NCBI RefSeq assembly: GCF_038024105.1
Contig: NZ_CP150661.1
Span: forward strand, 2,995,001 to 3,059,000
DNA from: Polaribacter butkevichii
GTDB lineage: Bacteria; Bacteroidota; Bacteroidia; Flavobacteriales; Flavobacteriaceae
Reading direction: 5' to 3'
DNA: 64,000 bases
Shown here: piece by piece, positions 9,059 to 18,958 of the stretch
How positions within the stretch are numbered: position 1 is the stretch's first letter
How the letters are laid out: each line of letters opens with the position of its first letter
Position numbers and translations under genes: made by a program
Notes under the pieces: generated by a model
What the model saw: only the letters and a program-made list of their open reading frames with translations
Databases searched by the model: none
What the model was told of the DNA's origin: nothing

Positions 9059-9066
9059 TATATTTG
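9059..9066 (+). promoter_or_regulatory. Promoter -7 box for the DtxR-FeoA-FeoB operon
   Basis: TATATTTG matches TAnnTTTG exactly and ends 17 nt before the ATG at 9084. With the mirror-image box at 9001-9008 it makes a symmetrical divergent promoter pair around the palindrome. Confidence 0.6.
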
Positions 9067-9083
9067 TAGTATAAAATTTGTAG

Positions 9084-9740
9084 ATGTTTACACTTTCTGA
9101 AGAAAATTATTTAAAAGCAATTTATCATTTAGAATTAGATGCTGATAAAGGAATCAGTACAAATGCAATTGCTAAAAAATTAGAAACAAAAGCTTCTTCT
9201 GTTACAGATATGGTTAAAAAATTATCTGAAAAAGAAGTGGTTGTTTATAAAAAGTATAAAGGTGTAAAATTAACAGATTTAGGAAAGAAGATTGCAGCAA
9301 ATATTGTTAGAAAACACAGGCTTTGGGAGGTTTTTTTAGTTGAGAAATTAAATTTTTCTTGGGATGAAGTGCATGATGTTGCAGAGCAGTTAGAGCATAT
9401 AAAATCAGAAAAGTTAGTAGATCAAATAGATGCTTTTTTAGGTTTTCCAACGCACGATCCCCATGGAGATCCGATTCCGGATAAGGATGGGAATTTAAAA
9501 ACGATAGAAAAAAGTTTATTATCAACACTCACAAAAAACGAAAGTGGAATTTGTGTTGGAGTAGATGATTCTTCATCAGAATTTTTAAAATTCTTAGATA
9601 AAAAGGGCATCATGCTAGGAAAAAAAATTACCGTTTTAGATAAAGAAGATTTTGACAATTCTTTATCAATTTTAATAGAAGAAAAAAAGCTGTCTATTTC
9701 ATATAAAATAGCTAATAATTTATACATTCAAAAAATATGA
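9084..9740 (+). CDS. DtxR/MntR-family metal-dependent repressor
   Basis: A 218-aa protein with the DtxR plan. A winged-helix DNA-binding domain (about residues 1-65; ISTNAIAKKLETKASSVTDMVKKL is the recognition region) is followed by a metal-binding/dimerisation domain (RKHRLWE near 75, a VHDVAEQLEH helix near 98, then DPHGDPIP near 123). An SH3/FeoA-like C-terminal domain comes last. The His and Glu ligand positions typical of the family are present. It probably senses Fe(II) or Mn(II) and represses both its own operon and the divergent receptor operon through the palindrome at 9015-9034. Its stop overlaps the next start as ATGA, indicating translational coupling. Confidence 0.92.
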   Translation: MFTLSEENYLKAIYHLELDADKGISTNAIAKKLETKASSVTDMVKKLSEKEVVVYKKYKGVKLTDLGKKIAANIVRKHRLWEVFLVEKLNFSWDEVHDVAEQLEHIKSEKLVDQIDAFLGFPTHDPHGDPIPDKDGNLKTIEKSLLSTLTKNESGICVGVDDSSSEFLKFLDKKGIMLGKKITVLDKEDFDNSLSILIEEKKLSISYKIANNLYIQKI

Positions 9741-10747
9741 ACACTTACAATCCTGTAACAGCACTTTTGGTGTTTGGTGTCGTTATCATACTGTTGTTTT
9801 TTATTTTTAATCCTAAAAAAGGACTCTTTTTTAAGTATTTAAAAGCACGTAAAGAAAATGAAAAAACAGCTATAGAAGATGTTTTAAAATTATTGTATCA
9901 TAATCCTGATACGCCTAAAGATGTTATTTTTGATGAGCTTGAATTTGGTAATGGTTTGTTAGAAGAAAGTATACAAACCATGTTAGAAACAGGTTTGATG
10001 GAGAAAAACAATGATTTATTTTCCTTAACAAAAGAAGGAGATGAGTACGCGTTAAGGATTATTAGAGCACATCGTTTGTGGGAAAAATACTTATCAGAAA
10101 AAACAGGTTTTCATAAAGAAGAATGGCATAAAAGAGCAGAAAAAAAAGAACATGAATTGTCTGGAAAAGAGGTAGAAGATTTGTCTACGCTTTTAGGAAA
10201 TCCAAGATATGATCCTCATGGAGATCCAATACCTACTAAGGGTGGTGAAGTGCCTAAGAAAAAAGGAATGTTGCTTTCTAAATTACCTGTTTTTAATTTC
10301 GGGAAAATTATTCATATAGAAGATGAACCTATTGCTATTTATAAACAAATTTTAGAGAAACATATTCATTTACACTCTCAGGTGTATATGAAAGAAGTTA
10401 CTGATGAACGTGTTGTTTTTGAGTCGGAAGGAGAGCAATTTGTTTTAACACCCAAAGTGGCTAAGAATATTACTGTAATTTCTTTAGATAAGGCAGATGT
10501 AATAGAAAAAGACACCATGCGCTTATCTAATTTAGAAGGTAAAGAAAAGGCCATTATTATTGGTGTTTCTAAAGAGTGTAGGGGAGAAAATAGAAGAAGA
10601 TTATTAGATTTAGGTTTTGTAAAAGGGGCAACTGTAAGTATCGATTTGTTAAACCCTTTAGGAGATCCCAAAGCATTTTTAATTAAAGGAACTGCCATTG
10701 CCTTAAGAAAAGATCAGGCAGTTAAAATTTTAATTACCAAAGTATAA
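9737..10747 (+). CDS. Membrane-anchored DtxR-like/FeoA fusion protein
   Basis: A 336-aa protein with an unusual order of parts. A transmembrane helix (about residues 8-25, ALLVFGVVIILLFFIF) comes first, then a degenerate winged-helix segment (about 40-105) and a DtxR-type metal-binding domain (RAHRLWEKYL near 110, an EEWHKRAEKKEH helix, DPHGDPIP near 158). A FeoA/SH3-like domain forms the C-terminus (about 262-336; RRRLLDLGFVKGATVSI, LGDP). It shares the ligand motifs of the preceding repressor and looks like a duplicated copy that gained an anchor. It overlaps the repressor by 4 bp and sits 4 bp before feoB. Inference: it acts on FeoB at the membrane, as FeoA does, possibly with metal sensing, rather than as a classical repressor. 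Confidence 0.85.
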   Translation: MNTYNPVTALLVFGVVIILLFFIFNPKKGLFFKYLKARKENEKTAIEDVLKLLYHNPDTPKDVIFDELEFGNGLLEESIQTMLETGLMEKNNDLFSLTKEGDEYALRIIRAHRLWEKYLSEKTGFHKEEWHKRAEKKEHELSGKEVEDLSTLLGNPRYDPHGDPIPTKGGEVPKKKGMLLSKLPVFNFGKIIHIEDEPIAIYKQILEKHIHLHSQVYMKEVTDERVVFESEGEQFVLTPKVAKNITVISLDKADVIEKDTMRLSNLEGKEKAIIIGVSKECRGENRRRLLDLGFVKGATVSIDLLNPLGDPKAFLIKGTAIALRKDQAVKILITKV

Positions 10748-10751
10748 AAAA

Positions 10752-11516
10752 ATGAAAACGGCAACAAAATCAGCTTGTGACACTTGTGTGCATCATAATT
10801 TAGACGGTGTTAAAAAATTAGGAGTAGATACTGAAAATGTAGACTTTGTAATTGCATTAGCAGGAAACCCAAATACAGGAAAAAGTACTGTTTTTAATGC
10901 TTTAACTGGTTTAAGGCAGCACACTGGGAATTGGCCAGGGAAAACGGTAACAAGAGCAGAAGGCGCGTTTGAGTATCAGCAACAAAAATTTAAGTTGATA
11001 GATTTACCGGGTACCTATTCTTTAATGTCTCGATCGGAAGATGAAGAGGTTGCTAGAAATTTTATTCTTTTTGGTAAGCCAACTTTAACAGTTATTGTTG
11101 TTGATGCAAGCAGGTTAGAACGTAATTTAAATTTAGTGTTGCAAATCTTAGAAATTTCGTCTAATGCTGTTTTATGTTTGAACTTAATGGATGAGGCAAA
11201 AAAGAATAATATCAACATCGATTATAGAAGTTTATCAAGAGAACTAGGAATTCCTGTAGTACCCACAAGTGCAAGGTCTAAAGAGGGAATACCAGAGTTA
11301 ATAGCTACAATTAGCGATTTAGCAAACCGAAAAATAGTTTGCAAGCCTTATAAAATAAAGAGTATTCCAAAACACGTAGAAGATGCTGTGCAAAAACTAA
11401 GCGCTGCTATAAAAAAAGAATATCCAAATGTAGCAAATAGCAGGTGGTTGGCTTTTAGGGTGCTAGAAGGAGATACACATATTTTAGATGCTTTAAAAAA
11501 AGGCGTTTTTATTTAA
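10752..11516 (+). CDS. feoB: FeoB GTPase part (5' half of interrupted feoB)
   Basis: 254 residues holding the FeoB G domain: G1 GNPNTGKST near residue 38, G3 DLPG near 82, the NLMDEA G4 box near 142, and the start of the helical NFeoB domain. It stops at a TAA (11514-11516) in the middle of that helical domain. The membrane half resumes in the same reading frame 9 bp later. Read through, the two parts make about 730 aa, the usual FeoB length. The break therefore looks like a single nonsense change (for example GAA to TAA) rather than a domain-boundary split. A Cys pair near the N-terminus (CDTC) may bind metal. Whether this strain makes functional FeoB depends on re-initiation or readthrough. 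Confidence 0.85.
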   Translation: MKTATKSACDTCVHHNLDGVKKLGVDTENVDFVIALAGNPNTGKSTVFNALTGLRQHTGNWPGKTVTRAEGAFEYQQQKFKLIDLPGTYSLMSRSEDEEVARNFILFGKPTLTVIVVDASRLERNLNLVLQILEISSNAVLCLNLMDEAKKNNINIDYRSLSRELGIPVVPTSARSKEGIPELIATISDLANRKIVCKPYKIKSIPKHVEDAVQKLSAAIKKEYPNVANSRWLAFRVLEGDTHILDALKKGVFI

Positions 11517-11525
11517 TCAGAACAA

Positions 11526-12944
11526 ATGGGAACAAAAAATATAGATAAAATTATAGAGTTATCAAATGAACTACGTTGGCAAGTTGGTGATGATTTTCAT
11601 GATAACTTAACAGAGGCAATTTATGCAGATGCTTCAAAGATTGTTGAAAAAACAGTTGTAAAAGACAATAAAAAAGGTGCTTTTTATTTAAATGCAAAAA
11701 TAGATCAAGTAGTAACAAGTAAAATTTGGGGGTTTCCAATAATGCTTTTACTGTTAGGTTTGGTGTTATGGTTAACCATTATAGGAGCTAATTATCCGTC
11801 ATCTATGTTGGCTAGTTTGTTGTTAGATACAATTCATCCATTATTAAAAGAAGGTGCTTTATCAGTAGGTTTTCCTTGGTGGTTATCTGGTTTTTTAATT
11901 GATGGAGTTTATTTGGCAGTTGCTTGGGTAATTGCAGTAATGTTACCGCCTATGGCGATATTTTTTCCGTTGTTTACTTTATTGGAAGATTTTGGTTATT
12001 TGCCTAGAGTTGCTTTTAATATGGACGCACTTTTTAAAAAATCTGGTGCACATGGTAAGCAAGCATTAACAATGAGTATGGGGTTTGGTTGTAATGCAGC
12101 AGGAGTTGTGGCAACGCGTATTATTGATAGTCCTAGAGAGCGATTAATTGCAATTATTACCAACAATTTTTCTTTGTGTAATGGTCGTTGGCCTACGCAA
12201 ATATTATTGGCTACTATATTTGTTGGTGCAGTTGTTCCTTCTACATATTCAAGTTTAGTTTCTTTATCCGCAGTAATAGGTATTGCCGTTTTAGGAATCT
12301 TTTTTATGTTTTTCTTTTCTTGGGCATTGTCTAAAACTGTTTTAAAAGGAGAGGTTTCTACTTTTAACTTAGAACTTCCACCTTATAGAACACCGCTATT
12401 TTGGAAAACAATTTATACATCTTTAATAGATAGAACATTAATTGTTTTATGGAGAGCAATCGTTTTTGCTGCGCCAGCAGGAGCAGTAATTTGGTTAGTT
12501 TCTAATGTTTTTATTGGTGATGAAAGCATCGCGGTACATTTAATTCATTCTTTAGATGGATTTGGATTTTTACTTGGTTTAAATGGAGTTATTTTATTAG
12601 CATATATTGTTGCAATTCCTGCCAATGAAATTGTAATTCCTTCTATATTAATGTTAACTGTAATGGTAACAGGAGTAGCAGGTGGCGCTGGTGCTGGAGT
12701 AATGTTTGAGTTAGACTCTGTTACTGCCACGGGAGATATTTTAAGAAGTGGTGGTTGGACGCTACTAACCGCAGTAAATGTAATGTTGTTTAGTTTGTTG
12801 CACAACCCTTGTAGTACTACCATTTATACCATTTATAAAGAAACAAAAAGTACTAAATGGACAGTTGTTGCTACAATTTTACCTGTTATTGCAGGTTTTA
12901 TTATTACATTCTTAGTGGCTCAAATTTGGAGAATTTTAAGCTAG
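11526..12944 (+). CDS. feoB: FeoB membrane transporter part (3' half of interrupted feoB)
   Basis: 472 residues in the same frame as the upstream G-domain part. The first 60 residues complete the NFeoB helical domain; several membrane helices follow with the conserved GFGCNAAGV gate motif (near residue 198), [13 protein letters not shown], and a C-terminal helix bundle. This FeoB type differs from the classic iron transporter at the usual SCSARLPVY position. In Porphyromonas gingivalis a second FeoB next to a DtxR-type gene is linked to manganese, so Fe(II) or Mn(II) are both possible. The ATG at 11526 is the only early start. There is no strong ribosome-binding site, but that is normal in this phylum. 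Confidence 0.85.
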   Translation: MGTKNIDKIIELSNELRWQVGDDFHDNLTEAIYADASKIVEKTVVKDNKKGAFYLNAKIDQVVTSKIWGFPIMLLLLGLVLWLTIIGANYPSSMLASLLLDTIHPLLKEGALSVGFPWWLSGFLIDGVYLAVAWVIAVMLPPMAIFFPLFTLLEDFGYLPRVAFNMDALFKKSGAHGKQALTMSMGFGCNAAGVVATRIIDSPRERLIAIITNNFSLCNGRWPTQILLATIFVGAVVPSTYSSLVSLSAVIGIAVLGIFFMFFFSWALSKTVLKGEVSTFNLELPPYRTPLFWKTIYTSLIDRTLIVLWRAIVFAAPAGAVIWLVSNVFIGDESIAVHLIHSLDGFGFLLGLNGVILLAYIVAIPANEIVIPSILMLTVMVTGVAGGAGAGVMFELDSVTATGDILRSGGWTLLTAVNVMLFSLLHNPCSTTIYTIYKETKSTKWTVVATILPVIAGFIITFLVAQIWRILS

Positions 12945-12987
12945 TTGAACAAAAATAAAACCAACAATTAAGACAAATTTAAATACA

Positions 12988-12995
12988 TAATTTTG
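12988..12995 (+). promoter_or_regulatory. Putative promoter -7 box for the AddA-like gene
   Basis: TAATTTTG fits TAnnTTTG and lies 21 nt before the GTG start at 13017. It would separate this gene from the feoB operon. Confidence 0.5.
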
Positions 12996-13016
12996 TATTT
13001 TGCAGTAAAATAAACT

Positions 13017-16000
13017 GTGCAACAATCATCTACTTTTCAGGTTTATAATGCTTCTGCCGGAAGTGGTAAAACCTTTACACTTGTAAAAGAATACATAAAA
13101 GTCTTATTAACTTCTGATGATATTTTTTCATTTCAGAAAATATTAGCAATTACGTTTACCAACAAAGCGGCTGGTGAAATGAAAGAGCGTGTATTGTCTA
13201 GTTTAGAAGATTTTGCAGATGGTAAAGAAAACGATTTATTCAATATAATTGTTAATGAAATTACTGTTGATAAATCTGTTATTCAGGAAAGAAGTAAGAA
13301 GATTTTAGATGCAATTTTAAAAAACTACTCGGCTTTTTCAATTACTACAATTGATAGTTTTACGCATAAAATCATTAAAAATTTCGCTTTCGATTTAGGT
13401 TTGTCACTTAATTTTGAAGTAGAAATGGATGCTGTTTCTTTATTAAATGAAGCCGTAGATATTTTAATTTCTAAAATAGGTACAGACAAAAAACTGACAA
13501 ACCTCCTTATAGATTATTCTTTAGATAAAACAGATGATGATAAATCTTGGGATATTTCTAGAGATTTAAGTGAGTTTGCAAGAATTTTATTAAATGAAGA
13601 TGATGTAAAACATTTTAGAAGTCTTGCTGATAAAAAATTAGAAGATTTTACAAGCTTAAAGTCAAAACTGCAACATCAGCAAAAGGAATTAAAAGAGTCG
13701 ATTGTTAAAATCGGAGAAGAATGTCTTCAATTAATAGAAAATAACGACTTAGAGCATAAGAATTTTATGCGAGGAACCATTCCTAAATTCTTTGCAGATT
13801 TAAGTGTAAAATCTGTAAATATCGATTTTATCAAACGAGGTGAAACCATAAAAAAAGCGATAGAGAATAATCAATACTATTCAAAAACAACATCAGAATT
13901 TATTGCTAGTGCTATAGATCAAATTGTTCCGGATATTGTTCGTCTTTTTAATGAGGCTGAGTTAATTTATCAGCAATTCTCTATGAATAAGCTGGCGCTA
14001 AAAAGCATCATTCCTTTAGCGGTTTTAAATAATATCAATTCAGAGTTAGAAAATATAAAAGAAGACAATAATATACGATTAAATGCAGAGTTTAATCAAT
14101 TGATTTCCGACAATATAAAAGACCAACCTGCACCTTTTATTTATGAAAGAATAGGGCAACGTTTTCAGCATTATTTTATAGATGAAATGCAGGATACTTC
14201 TGTGTTGCAGTGGCAAAATTTAGTTCCGTTAATAGACAATACCTTAGCGCAAGAAAACAGTAATTTATTGTTGGTTGGCGATGGTAAACAGGCTATTTAT
14301 AGATGGCGTGGGGGAAAAGCAGAACAGTTTATCGAACTGGGTTCAGATAGAGTAAATCCTTTTCATGTTTCTAAAGAAATTAAAAATTTAGAAACCAATT
14401 TTAGGAGTTATTCAGAGGTTATCAATTTTAATAATTCATTTTTTCAACATACGGCCAATTTCCTTCAAAATGAATCGTATAAAAATATTTTTATAGAAGG
14501 AAATAAGCAAATTGAAAACGCTAAGAAAGGAGGTTTTGTCTCATTAACTTTTCTCGAAAAAAATGAAGATAAAGAAATTGAAAAGGTAAAATATCCTCAT
14601 AAAGTTTTAGAAAAGATTCTTCAATTAAAAGAAAGTTTTTCTTTGAGTGAAATTTGCGTGTTAACACGTACCAGAAAAGATGGTGTAGCGGTTGCTAATT
14701 ATTTATCAGAAAACGGTATTGATATTGTTTCATCAGAAACCCTGTTGCTTAAAAACAGTGCCAAGGTTACTTTTATTGTCGATGTTTTAAAGGTGTTGCA
14801 AAACCCAAGTGATGAAGAAACGAGGTTTGAAATGCTGTATTTTTTACATCAACATTTACAAATTGAAAATCCGAAACATGTCTTTTTTAATGAATTCGCT
14901 AAAGCGGATAATGAAACTATTTTAGAGTCCTTAAAAAAATACGGAGTATTATTTGAGGTTTCATTGTTTCATCAGTTGCCTTTTTATGAAAAAGTAGAAG
15001 AAATTATTAGAGGTTTTCATTTGATAAATTCTTCCGATGCTTACGTGCAGTTTTTCTTAGACGTAGTTTTAGAGCAGCAAAGAAACGGAACCGATGTGGG
15101 GACGTTCTTAGAGTTTTGGGAACTTAAAAAAGAAAGATTGAGTATTGTGGCGCCAGAAAGTGCCGGTGCTGTTCAAATTATGACGATTCATAAATCAAAA
15201 GGATTAGAATTTCCAGTAGTTATTTTTCCTTGTGATGTAGATATTTATCGACAAATAAAACCAAAATCGTGGTTAAATCAATTGCCAGAATCTTATGAAG
15301 GTTTTGATGAATTATTGGTTGATTATAGTAAAAGTCTAAGTATTGTTAGTGAAAGAGGTTTAGAAATTTATGACAAACAACGAGAAGAATTAGAGTTAGA
15401 TAATTTTAATCTATTGTATGTTACTTTAACCAGAGCAGTAGAGCAATTACATATTATTACTGATAAAAAAATATCTTCTAAAGGAGAAGAAAATACTAAT
15501 TTTTATTCAGGTGTTTTTATCAATTATTTAAAACAACTTAACCTTTGGAATGAGGATGTGTCAGAATATTTTTTCGGAGAAGAAAGGAGAGTAAGTGTAA
15601 AGAAAGAAGAAAGTTCTGTGGCAGAAATTCATCAGAAATTTATTTCGACACCTTGGCAAGAACATAATATAGTATTGTTGGCAAATTCTTCTAAATTATG
15701 GAATACAGAACAAGGGAAAGCTATAGATTTCGGAAACTTATTTCACGAAGTTTTTGCTAAAATTATTACAGCAAAAGATGTAGATAATGTTGTGGATTTG
15801 TTTTATCAGCAAGGAATTTTAGGAGATGATCAAAAAATATTTATTAAAAAAAGTATTGAAACGGTTGTAAGTCACCCCAAATTAAGCACGTATTTTTCTG
15901 ATAAAGTAACTGTTTTTAATGAAAGAGAAATTGTAGATGTAGATAATCAAGTTATAATTCCGGACAGGTTGGTTTTTATTGATAAAAATAAGGTGGTTAT

Positions 16001-16145
16001 TATCGATTATAAGACAGGGAGTCCTTCAGACGAGCATCATCAACAATTATTAAAATACGAAAGAACTTTAAAATCGATGCACTTTATAGTTGATAAAAAA
16101 ATACTAATTTATATAAATGATAAAATTGATGTTGTTGAGGTATAA
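13017..16145 (+). CDS. AddA-like UvrD-family helicase-nuclease
   Basis: A 1042-aa protein with all superfamily 1 helicase motifs: Walker A ASAGSGKTFTLV at residue 11, DEMQD near 390, GDGKQAIYRWRGG near 420, NFRS, MTIHKSKGLEFPVV near 723, and VTLTRA near 804. A C-terminal PD-(D/E)xK nuclease domain carries NLFHEVFAK, DRLVF, IIDYKTG and QQLLKYE. This arrangement is that of AddA/RecB enzymes, which process DNA double-strand ends for RecA. The usual AddB-type partner is not adjacent. The start is GTG, just upstream of the ATP-binding motif; no in-frame ATG fits better. Confidence 0.93.
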   Translation: MQQSSTFQVYNASAGSGKTFTLVKEYIKVLLTSDDIFSFQKILAITFTNKAAGEMKERVLSSLEDFADGKENDLFNIIVNEITVDKSVIQERSKKILDAILKNYSAFSITTIDSFTHKIIKNFAFDLGLSLNFEVEMDAVSLLNEAVDILISKIGTDKKLTNLLIDYSLDKTDDDKSWDISRDLSEFARILLNEDDVKHFRSLADKKLEDFTSLKSKLQHQQKELKESIVKIGEECLQLIENNDLEHKNFMRGTIPKFFADLSVKSVNIDFIKRGETIKKAIENNQYYSKTTSEFIASAIDQIVPDIVRLFNEAELIYQQFSMNKLALKSIIPLAVLNNINSELENIKEDNNIRLNAEFNQLISDNIKDQPAPFIYERIGQRFQHYFIDEMQDTSVLQWQNLVPLIDNTLAQENSNLLLVGDGKQAIYRWRGGKAEQFIELGSDRVNPFHVSKEIKNLETNFRSYSEVINFNNSFFQHTANFLQNESYKNIFIEGNKQIENAKKGGFVSLTFLEKNEDKEIEKVKYPHKVLEKILQLKESFSLSEICVLTRTRKDGVAVANYLSENGIDIVSSETLLLKNSAKVTFIVDVLKVLQNPSDEETRFEMLYFLHQHLQIENPKHVFFNEFAKADNETILESLKKYGVLFEVSLFHQLPFYEKVEEIIRGFHLINSSDAYVQFFLDVVLEQQRNGTDVGTFLEFWELKKERLSIVAPESAGAVQIMTIHKSKGLEFPVVIFPCDVDIYRQIKPKSWLNQLPESYEGFDELLVDYSKSLSIVSERGLEIYDKQREELELDNFNLLYVTLTRAVEQLHIITDKKISSKGEENTNFYSGVFINYLKQLNLWNEDVSEYFFGEERRVSVKKEESSVAEIHQKFISTPWQEHNIVLLANSSKLWNTEQGKAIDFGNLFHEVFAKIITAKDVDNVVDLFYQQGILGDDQKIFIKKSIETVVSHPKLSTYFSDKVTVFNEREIVDVDNQVIIPDRLVFIDKNKVVIIDYKTGSPSDEHHQQLLKYERTLKSMHFIVDKKILIYINDKIDVVEV

Positions 16146-16193
16146 TCAAAAAAAATAAAGTTTGTAACTTTACATTTCTTAAATTGATAAAAA

Positions 16194-17387
16194 ATGTACG
16201 GTAAAATTAAAGATACTTTAAATAAAGAGCTTCAAGAAATAAAAGATGCAGGGTTATATAAGTCAGAAAGAATTATCACCTCTTCTCAAGATGCTGTTAT
16301 AAAAATTTCTACGGGAGAAGAAGTTATAAATTTTTGTGCAAATAATTATTTAGGGTTGTCTAATCATCCAGAAGTAATTCAGGCAGCAAAAGACACTATG
16401 GATACACATGGTTTTGGTATGTCTTCTGTTCGTTTTATTTGCGGAACACAAGATATTCACAAGCAATTAGAGCAAAGAATCGCAAATTTTTATACCACAG
16501 AAGATACCATTTTATATGCCGCGGCTTTTGATGCAAATGGAGGTGTTTTTGAACCTTTGTTAACAAAAGAAGATGCCATTATATCTGATAGTTTAAATCA
16601 TGCATCTATTATAGATGGAGTTCGTTTGTGTAAAGCAGCAAGATATCGTTATAATAATAATGACATGGCTTCTCTAGAAGAGCAATTAATTGAGGCGAAT
16701 AAACAAAATCATCGTTTTAAAATGATAGTTACCGATGGTGTTTTTTCTATGGACGGAATTGTAGCAAAGCTCGATGAAATTTGTGATTTGGCAGATAAAT
16801 ATGATGCCTTGGTTATGGTAGATGAATGCCATGCGACAGGTTTTATAGGTAAAACGGGTAGAGGTACTGTAGAGTTAAAGAATGTAATGGATAGAGTAGA
16901 TATTGTTACTGGTACTTTAGGAAAAGCTCTTGGTGGTGCAATGGGAGGTTATACAACAGGTAAAAAAGAAATTATAGAAATTTTACGTCAACGTTCTAGA
17001 CCTTATTTGTTTTCTAATTCTTTAGCACCAGCAATTGTAGGTGCGTCTTTAAAGGTATTCGATTTAATTTCTAGTGATACTTCTCTAAGAGATAAATTAG
17101 AATGGAATACCAATTACTTTAGAACAGAAATGGAAAAAGCTGGTTTCGATTTAGTAGGTGCAGACGCGGCAATTGTACCTGTTATGTTATATGATGCAAA
17201 GCTTGCTCAGGTAATGGCAAATAAATTATTAGAAAAAGGAATTTATGTAATAGGTTTCTTTTTTCCTGTTGTGCCTAAAGAAAAAGCAAGAATAAGAGTC
17301 CAGTTATCTGCGGCTCACACTAAAGAACATCTAACTAAGGCTATTATGGCTTTCATTGAAGTAGCTAAAGAGTTGAGTATTATTTAG
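16194..17387 (+). CDS. kbl: Glycine C-acetyltransferase (2-amino-3-ketobutyrate CoA ligase)
   Basis: A 397-aa fold-type I PLP enzyme of the alpha-oxoamine synthase family. It has [11 protein letters not shown] near residue 45, [10 protein letters not shown] near 134, [11 protein letters not shown] near 205, and the PLP-lysine region [14 protein letters not shown] near 241. The sequence matches Kbl closely. It cleaves 2-amino-3-oxobutyrate to glycine and acetyl-CoA in threonine breakdown. The threonine dehydrogenase partner (tdh) is not next to it. A TAACTTTA box is about 22 nt upstream of the ATG. Confidence 0.93.
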   Translation: MYGKIKDTLNKELQEIKDAGLYKSERIITSSQDAVIKISTGEEVINFCANNYLGLSNHPEVIQAAKDTMDTHGFGMSSVRFICGTQDIHKQLEQRIANFYTTEDTILYAAAFDANGGVFEPLLTKEDAIISDSLNHASIIDGVRLCKAARYRYNNNDMASLEEQLIEANKQNHRFKMIVTDGVFSMDGIVAKLDEICDLADKYDALVMVDECHATGFIGKTGRGTVELKNVMDRVDIVTGTLGKALGGAMGGYTTGKKEIIEILRQRSRPYLFSNSLAPAIVGASLKVFDLISSDTSLRDKLEWNTNYFRTEMEKAGFDLVGADAAIVPVMLYDAKLAQVMANKLLEKGIYVIGFFFPVVPKEKARIRVQLSAAHTKEHLTKAIMAFIEVAKELSII

Positions 17388-17432
17388 AATTGATAAAAGG
17401 GTTTGTTCTAATAATATTTTGTAGATTTGTCT

Positions 17433-17462
17433 TTGTAGATACGTTTTAAGGGTTTACTTTTG
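17433..17462 (+). promoter_or_regulatory. Promoter of the OmpA/TSP3 gene
   Basis: TTG at 17433-17435 and TACTTTTG at 17455-17462 are separated by 19 nt, a near-ideal Bacteroidota sigma-A promoter. It leaves a leader of roughly 35 nt before the ATG at 17502. Confidence 0.7.
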
Positions 17463-17501
17463 CGTATTATAATAACGAACTTTTAATTTAAAAATTTGAT
17501 A

Positions 17502-18860
17502 ATGAAACGATTAAAAATAGCTGTGATAGCTTTGTTTACGTTGGTAACAGTTAGTAACGTAAATGCACAAGATGAAAACAACCCTTGGGCTGTAGGTTTT
17601 GGTGTAAACGTAGTAGATTTTTACAATGGTGATGACTTTGGTGACCAATTGGAAGATTTAGTAGGAAATGGAGATTGGAATATTTTACCATCTATTTCTA
17701 GAATTACTGGAGAAAAATATTTAGATAAAGGTTTTTCTTTACAATTAGCAGGGTCTTTAAACAAGATTGAAAAATTTAAAAACAGTGATGATGCTGTTGA
17801 TTTCCTTTATTGGGCTGTAGATGCAGTTGTAAAGTATGACTTAAATAACTTAGTAGGTCAAACAGGTTGGTTTGATCCTTATGTATATTTAGGTGGAGGT
17901 TATGTTTCTGTTGATTCTAACGGAGAAGGAATGCTTAATGGTGGTGTTGGTTTTAATACTTGGTTTAATGATAACTTAGGATTAAATTTTCAAACAGGAA
18001 CTAAAAAAGGTTTTTCTGATAACGTAAGAGCTCATTATCAAACTTCTTTAGGTTTAGTAATTAAATTTGGAGGAAATGATACTGACGGAGATGGAGTATA
18101 TGATAAAGAAGATGCTTGTCCTGAAGTAGCAGGATTAAAAGAATTTAACGGTTGTCCTGATGCTGATGGCGATGGAGTAAAAGATTCTGATGATGCTTGT
18201 CCTAATGTAGCAGGTTTAGCAGCAATGAATGGTTGTCCTGATGCTGACGGAGACGGTGTAGCTGATAAAGATGATATGTGTCCTAATTCTAAAGGAACTA
18301 AAGCAAATAAAGGTTGTCCAGATTCTGACGGAGACGGTGTTGTTGATAAAGACGATAAATGTGCTTCTGTTGCAGGACCAGCTGCTAATTCAGGTTGTCC
18401 TTGGCCAGATACAGACGGAGACGGTGTATTAGACAAAGATGATAAATGTCCAACTGTTGCAGGTGTTGCTTCTCAAGGAGGATGTCCAGAACCAGTTATT
18501 ACTAAAAAAGATATTGAAGTACTTAACTTTACAGCTAAATCTATTTTATTTAACTCAGGAAGATCTACATTTAAACCAGGAGTTACTAAGCAATTAGATG
18601 CTATTGTTGCAATTATGAAGAAAAATAGTAAAGCAACTTTTGCTATTGGAGGTCATACAGATAGTAGTGGTGCAGCTGCAACTAACTTAAGATTATCTGA
18701 AAAAAGAGCAATTTCAGTTAGAGATTACTTAGTTAGAAATGGAATTGCTACTACAAGATTAGAGGCTAAAGGATTCGGAGAAGGTTTTCCAGTAGATTCT
18801 AATACTACAAGAGCAGGTAAAGCTAACAACAGAAGAGTTGAAATTAAAGTAACTAACTAG
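17502..18860 (+). CDS. OmpA-family protein with thrombospondin type 3 repeats
   Basis: A 452-aa outer-membrane protein. A signal peptide (ends near NVNAQ) and an eight-strand-type beta-barrel (to about residue 185) are followed by five calcium-binding thrombospondin type 3 repeats (DxDGDGVxDKxDxC, about 190-325) and an OmpA C-terminal peptidoglycan-binding domain ([25 protein letters not shown]). It probably links the outer membrane to peptidoglycan. A TTG two codons upstream could be read as a start, but the ATG at 17502 begins the signal peptide. It has its own promoter and terminator, so it is probably monocistronic and highly expressed. Confidence 0.93.
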   Translation: MKRLKIAVIALFTLVTVSNVNAQDENNPWAVGFGVNVVDFYNGDDFGDQLEDLVGNGDWNILPSISRITGEKYLDKGFSLQLAGSLNKIEKFKNSDDAVDFLYWAVDAVVKYDLNNLVGQTGWFDPYVYLGGGYVSVDSNGEGMLNGGVGFNTWFNDNLGLNFQTGTKKGFSDNVRAHYQTSLGLVIKFGGNDTDGDGVYDKEDACPEVAGLKEFNGCPDADGDGVKDSDDACPNVAGLAAMNGCPDADGDGVADKDDMCPNSKGTKANKGCPDSDGDGVVDKDDKCASVAGPAANSGCPWPDTDGDGVLDKDDKCPTVAGVASQGGCPEPVITKKDIEVLNFTAKSILFNSGRSTFKPGVTKQLDAIVAIMKKNSKATFAIGGHTDSSGAAATNLRLSEKRAISVRDYLVRNGIATTRLEAKGFGEGFPVDSNTTRAGKANNRRVEIKVTN

Positions 18861-18882
18861 TTCTTTAATTAAAATACATATT

Positions 18883-18916
18883 AAAAAGCCTCATCTATTA
18901 AGATGAGGCTTTTTTT
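18883..18916 (+). terminator. Rho-independent terminator after the OmpA/TSP3 gene
   Basis: AAAGCCTCATCT-atta-AGATGAGGCTTT followed by T residues: a 12-bp stem with a 4-nt loop, 23 nt after the stop codon. Confidence 0.9.
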
Positions 18917-18958
18917 GTGTTTTAGTTAAAAAAACTTTTTAGTTTCAATCTAAAAAAT

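Noticed and set aside
9307..9727. Open frames on the minus strand within the DtxR-family gene
   Set aside because: They lie opposite a well-supported regulator with conserved motifs and have no independent support.
18038..18436. Long open frame on the minus strand opposite the TSP3 repeats
   Set aside because: It is Ser/Pro-rich only because it reads the complement of the repeated Asp/Gly codons. The plus-strand OmpA protein fully explains the sequence.
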